From assembly GCA_002104935.1 (NCBI GenBank), contig MCGT01000015.1, positions 478,447 to 542,446 on the forward strand: 64,000 bases of DNA, written 5' to 3'. The notes below the pieces were generated by a model. The model saw only the letters and a list, made by a program, of their open reading frames with translations, was not told the DNA's origin and did not search any database. This document shows, piece by piece, positions 44,274 through 55,889 of the stretch; the stretch's first letter is position 1, and every line of letters starts with the position of its first letter. Made by a program: the position numbers and the translations under genes. Source of the DNA: Hesseltinella vesiculosa (lineage: Eukaryota; Mucoromycota; Mucoromycetes; Mucorales; Cunninghamellaceae).

Positions 44274-46255
44274 TCAAGCTGGCGTCACCATCAACGTCAT
44301 GTTCGGGCTGGGGCGAAGTGTGACCTGCTGCTTCTTGATGGGGTGGAAACCTTCCTTTTCAGTATATTTGAGGTCCATGATCAGCAGCGCAAGAAGTGTC
44401 TTCATTTCGATCATGGCAAATTTGTTGCCTATGAGAAAAAAAAGAGGGGAGACGGAAGGTGAGTTTTTCTTTTTTTTTAAGCTGTGGCTACTTACCAATG
44501 CATTGGCGGACGCCGGCCAAAAAGGGCATGTATTCATAGGGAGAGACAGCCTTGGCACGGTCTTCGTTCCATCGGCTGGGCCGGAAGTCCATGACATCGT
44601 CGCCCCAGATTTCGGGGGAATGGTGAGAGACAACGGGGCTGATGGCTACAATGGTGCCCTTGGGGATCACATACTGGCCAAGCGGTCTGGTCTTGTCAGC
44701 AATGCGCACAGTCAGAGGCACAGGAGGGATCAAACGCAGCGTTTCTTTGCACACATTATTCAAAAGGGGTAGGTTGTCGATGGTATTGTAATCAGGGATA
44801 TTGGCTTCTTGTTGAGATCGCACTCGGTGGCTGTCCAACGGATTTTGGTAAATGGAATGCTCGGTATTAATCTTTTGGAAGACTGGACGCACTTCTTCGC
44901 GGAGGGCGTCTTGAATCTCGGGGTTCTTTGCTAGTAACCACAGACACCAACTCAGTGCTACCGACGTGGTTTCATGCCTAATTATAAAAGAGAGACGTGT
45001 GAGTTTACGTTTTCTGTGCCCCACCCATGCGTTTTCTTACCCGGCAGCCAAAAAAGTTAAGCACTGGTTTTGTAAATCTTCAGGGGTCATGGAGTAGCCC
45101 GAGGCCTCATCGACAGATTTGACCATGAGGTCCAGAAGGTCCTTGGCACGTTCTTGTTCCAGCGTCAGGTCATTGGATACAGATTTGTTGCGAAGGATCC
45201 CTTGATCGACCAACTTGCGGGTTTCGAGATCCAGCTGACGTCGGTGTTCCTTGACTTCCAGGGCTCGTTTGGTTGGCAGCTTTCCGAGGAGTGGGAAGAA
45301 AAAGGCCAGGACACGGACGAGCGAGGCATCGACGGAAAAGACATCCAGATAGGCGCGGCTAATCTTGTTTTCGTCGGGCGTGTTGTATTTGTCCAGAGAT
45401 TCAAAGTTGGAGCCCATGGCGGTGATGCCAATGACATCCAAGGTGGCCAGGCTGAGATCTTTGGAAACAATCAGTTCGACAGGCTCGGTGCTTTCCTTGG
45501 CTTGAGACAGCCATTTGCGTCGCAATCGCACACCTGGCACTGTCATCAATGGTACCATTCCTCGAAGTGCTGACAAGCTAAAGGCTGGGTTTAACATTTT
45601 GCGCTGCATGCGATGGATATCACCCTAGTGAGATAGCGGAGAGGTATGGCCATTCATAAACCGAGCTTCGTTTTTTTTTTTTTTTTTTCCTGTCGTTACC
45701 TCGGCCACCAGTAAACCATTCCCCAAGATGCGACGTAGGAACTCCGAAGTGGCAGGGGGTTTGATATAGTCGTAGGAATGGGTAGTGAGCACCTGCTTGA
45801 CCAAGTTTGGATCGGTCACCAAGATTCGGTTGGAGTTCCACGCTCCCTTGTAGCTAACAATGCCGCCGTATTTTTTGGTCCATATCTTGTGAGGAGCTCC
45901 AGACTGAGCAATGGCAGTTGATTTAAAAAAAAAAGGTGTAAGAAAAAAAAGAGGGGAAAAAGGGGGGAATACACACCTCTTCACGAATGATCTCGGGCAT
46001 GTTTCCAGCAAAAGGAATCCAATCAACAGGAGGTCCTGGGATTTTGTTAGTAGGATGGAGCCACAGACGATAGATGAAGTATTTTGAAATGACATAGGTG
46101 AATGTCGTGAGGGCGCCAGTGGCAATCAAAACTTGTCGAACAGAAGCATGGATCCCAAGCTTGGGAACAATATACGTATCGACATATGTTCGGACTAGGC
46201 TTTCAACATTGCTGAGTAGCTGGGTTGACTTTTCAACAATAGACATGGTTGGCAT
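44274..46255 (-). CDS. Cytochrome P450 monooxygenase
   Basis: Heme-thiolate monooxygenase anchored in the ER. Five exons: 46255-45977, 45903-45700, 45624-45041, 44977-44496 and 44428-44274 (1704 nt, 567 aa; a second ATG at 46246 is an alternative start). An N-terminal hydrophobic anchor (VLIATGALTTFTYVISKYF) is followed by the proline-rich hinge KIPGPPVDWIP. Further on are the I-helix oxygen-binding LTFLAAGHETTS, the K-helix CKETLRLIPPVP, the PERF-like region FRPSRWNED and the heme loop FLAGVRQCIGN. The overall pattern is nearest the CYP4/CYP509/CYP5-like clans of fungi, but the family number and substrate are not assignable here. No redox partner gene lies nearby. Confidence 0.93.
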
Positions 46256-47889
46256 TGGATAACACGATTGCTGCTCAGAAGAATAAGTTTTTTTTTCAAA
46301 AAAAGTGGGCTCATTCTTATATGCTTTGGTTTGTCGGATGAAATTGTCCGCTTTTGGAAAGACACTCGGCTTCCCGTTTTTGGAACAATGGCCCAATGGA
46401 CATCAGGATGGCGAAGGACAGTCTTACTACTACAATTATATTATACTGTAAATATAGAGCTATTGTATGCGCCATAGGTTGACCATAGGCCAACCTATTA
46501 AAGTAGGAATACCACAGCCGAGAAGCATCGGTAAGCATAGTGGCCTGCACTTCAATAGTGCGTGTGTAGAACGTGGTGTGGCGCGATCAAAAAAAGAAGG
46601 ACACGCGGCTAGCGCATCAATGATGATGAACAACTTATGTTTATAGTATTGCGTCCTGACAATTTGTACAAGATCTGAACACCGTGTTACTATATCTTTT
46701 TTTTTTCCCTGTCAAGAATTACTAATCGAGAATAGTATAGATTTTTAACGCGTGCAAAGAGACATGTGTGTTTTTTTTTTTTTTTGCTGTCCAAGAGCAA
46801 GTGAATCAGCTGCTTGCCGTCCATTTTTTTGTCCTCAGCCTGCTCAATGTGCATTATCACAGAATGGCGACATTACGTATTATTTTTCTTGTTCATGATC
46901 ACAACAAAAAGAGTCCTGGCAAGTGACGTGTCTGTACAGGTATAGTATAGCGCAAGTTGAAACCTTTTTTCGTGTGTGGCTCTGTTAGGTGGGACAGCAA
47001 GATCGTGGATCTCTCTCTCTCTTTTTTTTTTTTCCTTCATATCGGCCAGAAAACCGTCGGTGGTTTGGCAGCCAAGTCACGAGCCTGGCCCTCTTCTCTA
47101 CCTATCATTGATGCACTATTTTTTCTCGTTGGCCAAGGGTCCCCCCAATTTTTTATATGATTAGCAATGATGGAGTATTGACAATGTTTGCAGCTGAAGA
47201 TATCGGCTGTTGACGTGGTGTGAGAATCGAAAGCTCCATGACGGAGGCTGTGGGGTTTTGGCTGAAGCTGGGGGTTTTTTTTTTTTTTTTTTTAATTCAT
47301 ATTTTGAAAAAAAAAAAAACAGGTGCACCACAGCTTTTTGGCCCATTGGATATCTATGAAATTTTGCATGGATGTAGACAAACATGAATGATGAGGATAC
47401 TGAAAAATTCAAGTCGATTGGTAAGGGTCACCCAGCCAACTTGCATCGCTTTCACATATCACCTCCGAATCCCCCAGCCAAAAAAAGTGAAAAATCGGCT
47501 ACTTTTGCCAGGGGACCCCCTTTGGATTTGATCAAACATCTACAGAAAACAAGCGGGCGTTCTTTTTGTCTCTCTCCTTGTTTTGAGCTTTCGGCCATCT
47601 TGGACAGGCCTTGTTCCCTAAAAATAAAAATAAAAAGGACACCCCTATTCGCACAAAAAGGATGGCATGCCCTTTATGACTACTGATGGCGTGGTGGACT
47701 GGCCAGGCTGCTGCGTGCAGCCAAGAGCGCTGCTTTTTGAGCAACCGCCGTGCCTTTTTTTTATTATTTCTTTTTCATCTTCTCAACACCGTTTTAATCC
47801 ATTAATTAGTCGCTGCTGTTTGATTTGCATTGAGCATTACGGTTCTTCACTTGCTTCTCATTTCATTGTTTTGTCTTGTCAAAGAAACG
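46256..47889. other. Intergenic region with a repeat copy
   Basis: Divergent spacer between the P450 and the DH-BAR gene. Contains long T-runs (46,773-46,785, 47,022-47,032 and 47,276-47,293) and an inverted copy of the dispersed repeat (about 47,255-47,560). No gene is supported. Confidence 0.5.
47255..47560 (-). repeat. Dispersed repeat family, copy 4 (inverted)
   Basis: Reads on the minus strand relative to copies 1-3. GAATGATGAGGATACTGAAA, GTAAGGGTCACCCAGCCAAC, TCACCTCCGAATCCCCCAGC and GCCAGGGGACCCCC are the reverse complements of the shared landmarks. The hairpin block is retained as CCAGGGGACCCCCTTTGG. Confidence 0.65.
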
Positions 47890-50532
47890 ATGGATCCGTC
47901 GGATGCTTTTTCAGAGACACTCAACAAGCACCCGAGAAAACAGAAACGCAGCAGCAAAGCCTTGGACCATCAAGAGGTCTTGGGCCATCATCGTCTGTCC
48001 CAGTCGTTGGAGCCGGATGGCGTCTCCTTACCTAAAAAACCTGCAGTGCCAAGAAAACCTCCGTCCTTGAAAAGTCGACCCAATGTCTCCTCATCCAAAG
48101 CTCCACTGCTGGCTGCACTGACCCTACCAGATGATACCACCGACGCCCAAGATGAAGCCTTTTCTTTTAACGACATCCGTGCTCGATTTGAACAAAAGCA
48201 AGACTCAGTAAGTGGCCATGCCAAGTTTATGTTGATAGCTTACCGTTGCTTTTTATAGCCTCAGCCGTTTTCTGCGTATCAGCCACGGGCCGTAAAAGCT
48301 CGTCAAGGACCCATCCCGCCAGAAAAACGACGATGGGGACCGCCTTCTATACCATCACGACCATCTTCTGCCATTATATCACAGCTAGCCGATCGCCTTG
48401 ACCAGGCAACACTATCGCCACCTCACCCTGCCACCTCACCATCCACGCCGGCCTTACCGATGGAAGCCGTCCAGCAGCCGCCACTAGCCTTCTCTCCAAA
48501 GCCGCCGCCACCTCCACTGTCCAAGCGTCCATCATTGCATCTATCACAAAGCGGCGACACCCTATCCCTTGATGCTGTTTCACGGTCCACGACGGGCAAC
48601 AGCTTGTCGTCGACTTCGTCCTCGGTCTCCAAACGTTCCTGGAATGCACCTGTTTCTATTTACAACCTGCTTGCCAGTGGCTCATCATCTTCCCGGGAAG
48701 CCTCGCCAAGAACGACGTTGGTCCAGGATATCTCGTCGCCCATGGTGACCACACCGGCGACGCCGCCGACGCTATCCAGCCCATCGATGCTCTCGTCCTC
48801 CTCTTCACCGGTTGAAAAGCGATACAAAATCATGCAAGAGCTGCTGGAGACCGAACGGGCCTATGTGAATGACATGGTCGTTTTGAAGGATGTCTACTAC
48901 ACGCCGTCTCTCCTACCCGGCGCCGTTCTCTCGGCTACCGATACACGGTGTCTCTTCTCGAATCTGCTGGCCATCTTGGATTTTGAAGCAACGTTCTTGC
49001 CGCAGCTCACCCATGCGATCGAGCAAGAACCATCCACGGTTGGGGCTGTATTTTTGGAAAACGTAAGCAAGCAGGCGGACAATGACAGACCGAGCATCTT
49101 ATCCTTTTTTTTTTTTTTTTGGTGCAACACAGATGCACACGATTGACCTGGTCTACTGTGAATACTGCAAGCGACATCAAGATGCTGTCACAAGGTTGCA
49201 AGAATTAGCCACACGACAGGAAGTCCAGCATTTCCTCCAGGTACAGAAAAAAAGAGAGATCCCCCCAAAACAGAGAGTGAATGATCGTGAACTTTAATTT
49301 TCTTTGACGTCATAGGAATGCGCGGGACAATTGCAAGGGAAAACGCAAAGCTGGGATCTTGGGAGCTTGTTGATCAAGCCTGTCCAGCGAGTCTTGAAAT
49401 ATCCACTTCTTCTCAAGGTACGGGTCAGGAAAAAAAAAAAACCATAGACCTGACACTGGCTCTTTTTAGGAGTTGATGATGACCACATCGATGGACCATG
49501 GTGATGATGAGGACCTGGTGCAAGCAACTAGTGCCATTGAAAACGTTGCCGACCATATCAATGAGATCAAACGACGAAAGGACATTGTGGAGCGCATTGT
49601 GAATGACAAGAAAAAAGGCGACATCAACGTCGTGTAAGAAAGAGGAGAGACACACCGCTTGGCAGAGAAAATTCATTCCGGTTTTTTCCTTTAGCCATGG
49701 CCTGAACAAAAAAATCTCACGCAAGGCTCAACAGATCCGACAAGTGGCTGGATTGATGGCAACCGAGACGACGCAGGACTCGACGTTTGATGCACTTTAC
49801 CAGCGATTCGAGGCGCAACAGCAAGTGGTGCAACAGCTGATTCGAGATATTCAGGCTTGGGTCCGGCAGATCAAGGATCATTTTGACACTTTGCTGGTCC
49901 TGGCCACAACTCTTGACGACGTTTATGGCGCCTTTGGCGGTGTGCGAGTGCGCAGCATGAATCAGATCAAGGACTTCACCAGCCTGGCCTCAACGTTCAG
50001 TATGCTGATGTCACGTGAATTAGACGCCTCTGTACGTGGCTACATCTATGGTCGCATCGACGACTTTCTAGCAGTGTACGACAACCCGACGCAAGTCATC
50101 AACAAGAGGGCCCAGAAGCTGCTGGACTACGATCGTTGGCGTGACATAAAGGCCCGAGGCGATGTCCCAGATAAAGTGCTTCAGGAATCTGCCGACATGT
50201 ACCTGTCGATCAATGCTCAATTAGCCGAAGAACTGCCTTTGTTTTTGGACATGACTGGTCAGTATCTACATCTGATCATTGGTGATCTGGCTCGGGTGCA
50301 GAGCAAGTTTTATCAACAGCTCATCCGTGAATGGTCAAAGTTGACCCAGCTCTTCAAGCATCCTTTTGTACCCCACACCAGCAACAATAGCTCACCTCAA
50401 GCTGTGTTTGACCCGATTGTGATGGAATACCATCGCCATTTTGATCGCTATGTGGACCTTTTGGTGAGCGATATTACGATTCTCCAGCCTGTTCACTCCG
50501 AATCGGCTTCGTTGGACGACACAAGCAGTTGA
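47890..50532 (+). CDS. DH-BAR Rho-family GEF (Gef1/Tuba-like)
   Basis: Guanine-nucleotide exchange factor, probably for Cdc42/Rho at the membrane. Six exons: 47890-48207, 48259-49062, 49133-49240, 49316-49417, 49470-49633 and 49695-50532 (2334 nt, 777 aa). Residues 1 to about 290 are Pro/Ser-rich with SH3-ligand-like PPPPPLSKRP. The DH domain starts at about residue 297 (KRYKIMQELLETERAYVNDM) and includes the conserved LLIKPVQRVLKYPLLLKELM. Instead of a PH domain the rest is a helical BAR-type domain (about 470-770, KISRKAQQIRQVAG onward, with QSKFYQQLIREWSKL). This DH-BAR order matches S. pombe Gef1 and animal Tuba/DNMBP. Regulation by the disordered N-terminus is plausible but inferred. Confidence 0.88.
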
Positions 50533-52247
50533 TGAACATCACCTCTTGTAAAAAGAACAACCCCGTTATCATAGAAGCTGTCCTTTGTATCCATATTTCC
50601 CCACCCCTATTTACCCTTGGCCTTTCTGTACATTCCCACTCATTAAAAAAAATAAAACGACGATGTCACTTGATCCGCTCTTTCGGATTTCCTCTGCGAC
50701 GGTTCCCCGCATTCTTCCCCACAAAAAAAAAATAAAAAATAAGAGTCATCATGACTCTTTTCGGACAAGACCCATGGATTTGTATATAAAAAAAAGAAAA
50801 AAGTGCTCGCTGACGTTTCAAAGAGTCGTTTCCATATCAAGACGTGGTTTTCATTAAAGTTTAAGATTGCAGAGCCTCTTTTTTTTTTTTTTTTTTCACT
50901 GGGCAGTTGGTTATCTTTCAAGCTCACTGTCACACCGTCAAAAAAATGGGGGCCCGTGAGCTTGAAATGAGAACGTCAAACCTTTGCACGTTCCTGCCTT
51001 TGACAAAACAGATAAGGTTTCTACTCTATTTGGGCAAGGCCACCAAAAATTGCAAAAAAAAAATGGGGGGTTTAGGTTAGCTAACCGTCCTCGGTTCCGA
51101 TGATCTTGTTGGATGAGAATAAATAGCATCAAACATTGGAGGAGAATGGTAAAGGTATTTGAAAATCCGGGGTGATCGTCCGATTTATTTTATATCCAAT
51201 CTTTGGGAGGAGGGCGTTCTCGAACGTGGAAAAATCCACTTGTCCGAAAAAGCGGTTCTGACAACAAAGAAATAAATATCCCTATGCCATTTTTTGACGA
51301 TGGTGATACAAGTCATGGATGGAATGGATAGAATTGCCTATTGCGGTTCATCTGTCTTACTTTGTCCCATTGGAATTAGCCTTCTGATGGCCAGCAGTAA
51401 CGGAAAGCTTCGGGTGCGATGGAAAAAAAAAGGTCGAAGAATTCTCTCTCTTTTTTTTTTCGCGATTGTTCCAAACGGCACCTTATCGCCAACGAAAAAG
51501 AACCTGGCGGTCAATCAAAACGATTGTCTCCAATCAAGCACGATCGCTTTTTAACACAGAGTGCATCGTATTGGGTGGATGCTTTCCCTTGACGACCAGA
51601 AAAACTCAGCGATCAAACTGGAACTCCTTTTCTAAAAACAAGGTTTTTTACCCTATCGAAGTTTTGCCCCAAAAGAAAAAAAAACGCTTCTCTGGTAGAA
51701 GCTCCGTTGGAAAATCACTTGTTCCCCCCTTTTTTCTTTCAACGCTTTTTTTTTCAGGGGTAAAACTAAAAGAGAGAGTAGTTCTTGCAGTAAGCAAGAT
51801 AGTTTTTTTTTTTTTGCCAGAGCCACCTGGCAAAAATAAGGTTTATCTTTATTCCATGGCTTTCATGGAATACCCTCCTTCCTACGTGAACCGAGTCTCT
51901 GATTACCAATTTTGGAATTTCTTTTCGCACGCACAAAGCAGTAAGTTTCCCACCCCCCAAAATGATTTTTTTTTTTTATATTTTTTAAACCGTTGTTGTC
52001 TTTTTTACTCCCCCCCCCAGATAAAGGAATGACTCTGCAACATAAAAAAGGAGCCAAAAGGTAACCCAAAAAAAAAACAATGGCCTCGAGTCCATTTGGT
52101 GATGATGGGCACTAACTATCGTGGGAAATCGGAAATTGAATTCCCCATTTGTTCTTATAAAAAGCCCATTTCTTCTTCAGCTACCCCACATTTTTTTCTT
52201 TCTCTGTTCATCACCCCTCTCTTCTTTTCAATTATCCCTACTTCAAC
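50533..52247. other. Long intergenic region
   Basis: No convincing gene. It has poly-T tracts (50,879-50,896), C- or A-runs, and a 9-bp perfect stem TATTCCATG/CATGGAATA around 51,850-51,872. An open stretch at 51,466-52,032 is Phe/Lys-rich from homopolymers and is not supported. The pyrimidine-rich last 60 bases probably form the 5' leader of the next gene. Confidence 0.45.
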
Positions 52248-52969
52248 ATGAATGACACCTCCACCATTTACATTGCTCATCACGATGAAATGCCCGACAA
52301 ATCAGGTATGATATTTTTTTATTTTCTTTGATCAACCGCTTCTCTGACGTGGCTTTTTTCCCAGTCATTGCCTCTGCTCTGGCGGATAAAATTGCACTGC
52401 CACCAAGCCCAATGAAACAAAACGTCAAGATGGGTCGCATCACCAAGCATGAACATCAGGATGTCCATGCCAAAGAAGTTGATCTTTGGAAACGAGCCGT
52501 CTTACAACTCAAGTTTGAAAACGATGCCTTGAGAAAAACCATTCAAGACCTGCAAGCTCAAGTGCAGCGACACAACCAACCCATCATCTCATCCATCCCT
52601 GCTCCTTCATCGCCAGCATATCCCACCCTCATAGACCCATTTGCCAAGACCAAACATACCACCAAGCCATATCCCACTCAAAAACCTGCATTGTCCAAGC
52701 GAGAAAAAAGAAGATTGCGTATGCTCGAAGATGAGCTGCTGTACAAAAATGACGACCTCGAACCCATCCAACTTCATTGTCCCTCCACCTTCTCCCAACC
52801 TACGCCTCAACCTCAAGATACCTCTCCCCTCTACCCTGCATCTTTTTTACCAAACACTCCTCCCTCATCTGTGATTAATGAAGCATCTGCCGATACATAT
52901 AATAATTGGATCGAAGACGACATGTCTTCCTCCTCTTCCCCTTCTTCTTGTGAAGCCTTTCTTCAATAG
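52248..52969 (+). CDS. Small coiled-coil protein (220 aa), unrecognised
   Basis: Two exons, 52248-52305 and 52365-52969. A short helical segment EVDLWKRAVLQLKFENDALR followed by KTIQDLQAQVQ looks like a leucine-zipper-length coiled coil, without the basic region of a bZIP before it. Then come a Pro-rich linker, a basic patch SKREKRRLRMLEDELLY, and a Ser/Pro-rich acidic tail. No enzymatic motif. It may be a regulatory or adaptor protein; unnamed. Confidence 0.65.
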
Positions 52970-53559
52970 CCCTCCCCCTAAAAAATAAATATGGCGTCAG
53001 TTGATCCTGCGCTTCTCATTGGATTCTTCCCTTTCAAATCATTTGATTATAACTGTTTCTGGCATCTTTTTTATTGCAAAAAAAAATAAAAAACGTGGCC
53101 ACCACCAAGCAAAAAAAAAAAAAAAAGTAACATAGTCATGACGACATTTCTAACCCCAAATCCGGTGAATCGTGCCAAAAAGATAAACTTTGCGCCAAAG
53201 ATTTTAGGCGCCCCCTGCCCCTGTCCAATCAATTTTCTTGCTTCCAAAAAGGTACTTTTTTTTTTCCACGGAAAGAAAAAAAGTAAAACGCACACTTTTC
53301 TGGTCACTTTGCACAAACAAACATCTCTGACCAATTTTCTTTGGAAGTCTCTCTCAAGCCAGGTGATCTCCAAAACGAATAAACTCCGACTGTCCGAGCT
53401 TGCAAAAGACATCCTGTAGCTCCAGTCCATCGAGACCAACTTTAGTCTCAGTATTTTTTTTTCCAATGGCTAAATGAATATAACATTAGATACCGATAGC
53501 CCTAGTTGTGTTTTACAACCCACTAAAAATTGACAATCATTGATCTTCTTCGTGTTGAG
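52970..53559. other. Intergenic, nothing recognised
   Basis: Poly-A/T tracts flank an unremarkable sequence. ORFs on both strands here are short or homopolymer-driven. It marks the left border of the repeat-rich end of the window. Confidence 0.45.
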
Positions 53560-53830
53560 GAATCAAAGCTCAAAGTCAGCCAGTGCCTAGAATCACTGCT
53601 GAGTGTGATAAAAATTGTCTCCTTTTTCTGTTCTTTTTTTTTTTTTTTTCTTTTTCCATTGAATTACAATCTAATTGCAACGAAGCAACCAACATCTCGC
53701 GACAATATAATCGTGTGCTGAAGCAATTGGATGACAACATGTCTATCAGGGAAGTGTGTGCTGCAGTATGCGTAACGTGTCGCCTGATGTCATTGTGTAA
53801 GCGAGTAAAGAATTCTTTAGAGAACTAGAA
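53560..53830 (+). mobile_element. Tc1/mariner-like transposase, N-terminal fragment
   Basis: At 53,657-53,760 the DNA and its translation (TNISRQYNRVLKQLDDNMSI followed by REVC) match the N-terminal HTH start of the transposase at 61.5 kb, including the shared ACATCTCGCGACAAT-like block. It ends at a stop after about 60 codons with no catalytic domain, so it is a truncated copy. Confidence 0.55.
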
Positions 53831-53961
53831 TTCATTGATTCTTTTTGCATCCAGCAGATCGAGAGGTTGCCAAGGACAAGTGCTGCTCGTTGCGATGGTG
53901 ATCTTGCACCCATTGCCCCTGCCACCCCCACCCCCTTTGTTTCAAGGCGTTTGTCAGGAAG

Positions 53962-55077
53962 ATGGACCGTTGCAAGGGCCCAAAGAAACTTGTTGACGAG
54001 GTTCTTGGTGGTGATGGTGACAAGGTGCATATCCACGACCTCCCAAAGTTCTACAATGCCACAACCACCAAAATTACCATGGACCTTGACTCCGTGATTG
54101 TCAAGTCTTATGGCTTGGTGGCTTTGGACGCTGTGACGCTGACCCCTCCCTTGGATTTCTCCCAGGCAACGATCAAGACCCGCGTTGGTATTGCCCACAT
54201 TGTTGCAACCAACGATGGGCCGACCCCAGTTGACCTTGGGAGAATCCCCAATATTTCCATTGGGCATTTTGGTGCTGAAAATTTCAGCGTAAGTGATGAT
54301 TGACAATGATGACGGTGATGATGTGAACTAATTTTTATGGGTGTACGTTAGATCAACGTGTTTTTTCCCAACTTGTGGAATCCTAAGTACAGGCGCAGCA
54401 ATTACACGCCGTACAACAATTACCGCGTGTTTCTGTCTGAGTGCCTGTACCCGGCAATCCTATTTGCCAAATCCACTGACGAAATGGACCACGAGCTGCC
54501 TCTTTCGTACAAGCATGTTGTTGAGCTGTCCCGGGGATATGGCAAGTACAGTTCCCGGTTCAAGCGACGGTTCAGCACCATGCTTGAACCCCACCAGTTC
54601 CAAGCCTTCGATCAAGAGCTGCGCCGCCTTTGTTGCCAATATGATGAAGGTTGCTTTGACGATTTTTTCTTTGTGTCCACTCGCCATGGCATGAAGAAAA
54701 TGGTGCCTCCTGGTTTGTCTTTGGACAATGGCCTTGTCAAGAAGTTGATCAAGTCTGTTGCCTGGGACAGCGAAGTTGTGCTGGACTCTCGGTGCAAGGT
54801 GTACGTTGACCATGGGTGGAAGTTTTTTGCTGGTCCTTGTCAAACCACCCTTTGGCTGGCAGATTACGATGAAGAGCAAGGGGTGCAAGGGCGCCACTTG
54901 AGGATCATTGACAAGTTTCTCCCAAGTCCCCCTCTGGCCAAGTACACCGAGTACCCTCTTGCAGGAATGTCGCATGTGTCTTATCTTTTCGCTTTGTTTA
55001 TTGTCTTGTCCCTTTATAGTCTTTATTGTTATAGTCATGTCTTATTACAGTTCTTCCCCAAACCTAACTTCACCTAA
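53962..55077 (+). CDS. Unknown protein, probable multicopy subtelomeric gene
   Basis: Two exons, 53962-54288 and 54352-55077, joined in phase, give about 350 residues. It is a soluble, well-conserved-looking sequence (FFPNLWNPKYRRSNYTPYNN, LYPAILFAKSTDEMDHELP, KVYVDHGWKFFAGPCQTTLW, RHLRIIDKFLP) that I cannot assign. The last about 25 residues (YLFALFIVLSLYSLYCYS) are hydrophobic and may be a tail anchor, or read-through into an unspliced intron. An upstream open stretch in frame (…KAFVRKM) suggests the true start may be further 5', disrupted by the adjacent transposase fragment. Confidence 0.5.
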
Positions 55078-55345
55078 ACTAAACTTACCTACCGGTACCC
55101 TTACCAATTCTTCTTTGCAAGAATCACTCGTGGATGATGATCGTGCGACGTGCACAACTGTCGATCCTACAAGACGCGTTGTAGATTACACAAAGCAATT
55201 GACTGCTTTTTATAAGATGGTTGAACGCAATGTAACTCAGCATATGCGTGACATCAGTGCGTTTAATCGCGACGCTGATTTAAACAACATCGTCAACTCC
55301 GGAGTGTTGAAATTCCTACCGTTGGCACGTAAAAAATCGTGTTAA
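55037..55345 (+). CDS. 102-codon ORF, possible 3' exon of the preceding gene
   Basis: Begins MSYYSSSPNLTSPKLNLPTG and ends LPLARKKSC. It overlaps the end of the previous ORF in another frame and is preceded by two good acceptors (TTGTTATAG at 55034 and TTATTACAG). It could be the proper 3' exon of the gene at 53,962, replacing its hydrophobic tail, or a separate small protein. No family recognised. Confidence 0.35.
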   Translation: MSYYSSSPNLTSPKLNLPTGTLTNSSLQESLVDDDRATCTTVDPTRRVVDYTKQLTAFYKMVERNVTQHMRDISAFNRDADLNNIVNSGVLKFLPLARKKSC

Positions 55346-55889
55346 CACCAGAAAACATGCAAGCGAGGCTCCTCGAAATGGTTCTTCTTCACGAGAAACG
55401 CCGTGTTGTAAATAAAATGTTTGGTAAAGAAATAAAAAGGGGCAGATGTAAAAATAAGTGAGAATTGAGTTATGGTTTTTATTGAAGTGAATGTCTATCT
55501 TTTTATATTGTTTCCTGTAGAAACCGTTGCACTAGCTGCTGTTTATTCTGCTTGGTCGTGCTGCATTCACGCCAGGTCATAGCTTTGTAACGTGGGTGCC
55601 ATTGACATGGTTATGTCATACCGGTATGTTCATGGGAGATCATGCTGACATGCTGAAATAGTTGTGTTTGAGTGAGTTGAGCATGGGAGTAGAAAGGGTA
55701 TGGGGTTGATGCTGTGGTGGCATAGTCATAGTATCTTAAGTCTAGGCCTGATTTTTACCTAGATACGGCAGAGATCCAATGAAACCTTCTCTCCCCACCC
55801 TCCCTGGATCCTTCTACCAGGGCCGTCTACGCACGGTCGCTTGCGGCGGCATTGTCTGTGCACTGGGGCTGTACTTTTCAAAGGGTAAG
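55346..55889. other. Intergenic, nothing recognised
   Basis: T/G-rich sequence with short words such as CATGGG and GTCATA recurring. An ATG ORF at 55,779 that could splice at GTAAGC (55,886) gives no recognisable protein. Confidence 0.35.

Noticed and set aside
51850..51872. 9-bp perfect stem TATTCCATG/CATGGAATA
   Set aside because: No T-run terminator, gene end or repeat family is linked to it; such stems occur by chance in 64 kb.
51466..52032. A 188-codon open frame on the plus strand
   Set aside because: Rich in Phe/Lys from T and A homopolymers, no motif, no splice pattern, and it sits in otherwise non-coding sequence.
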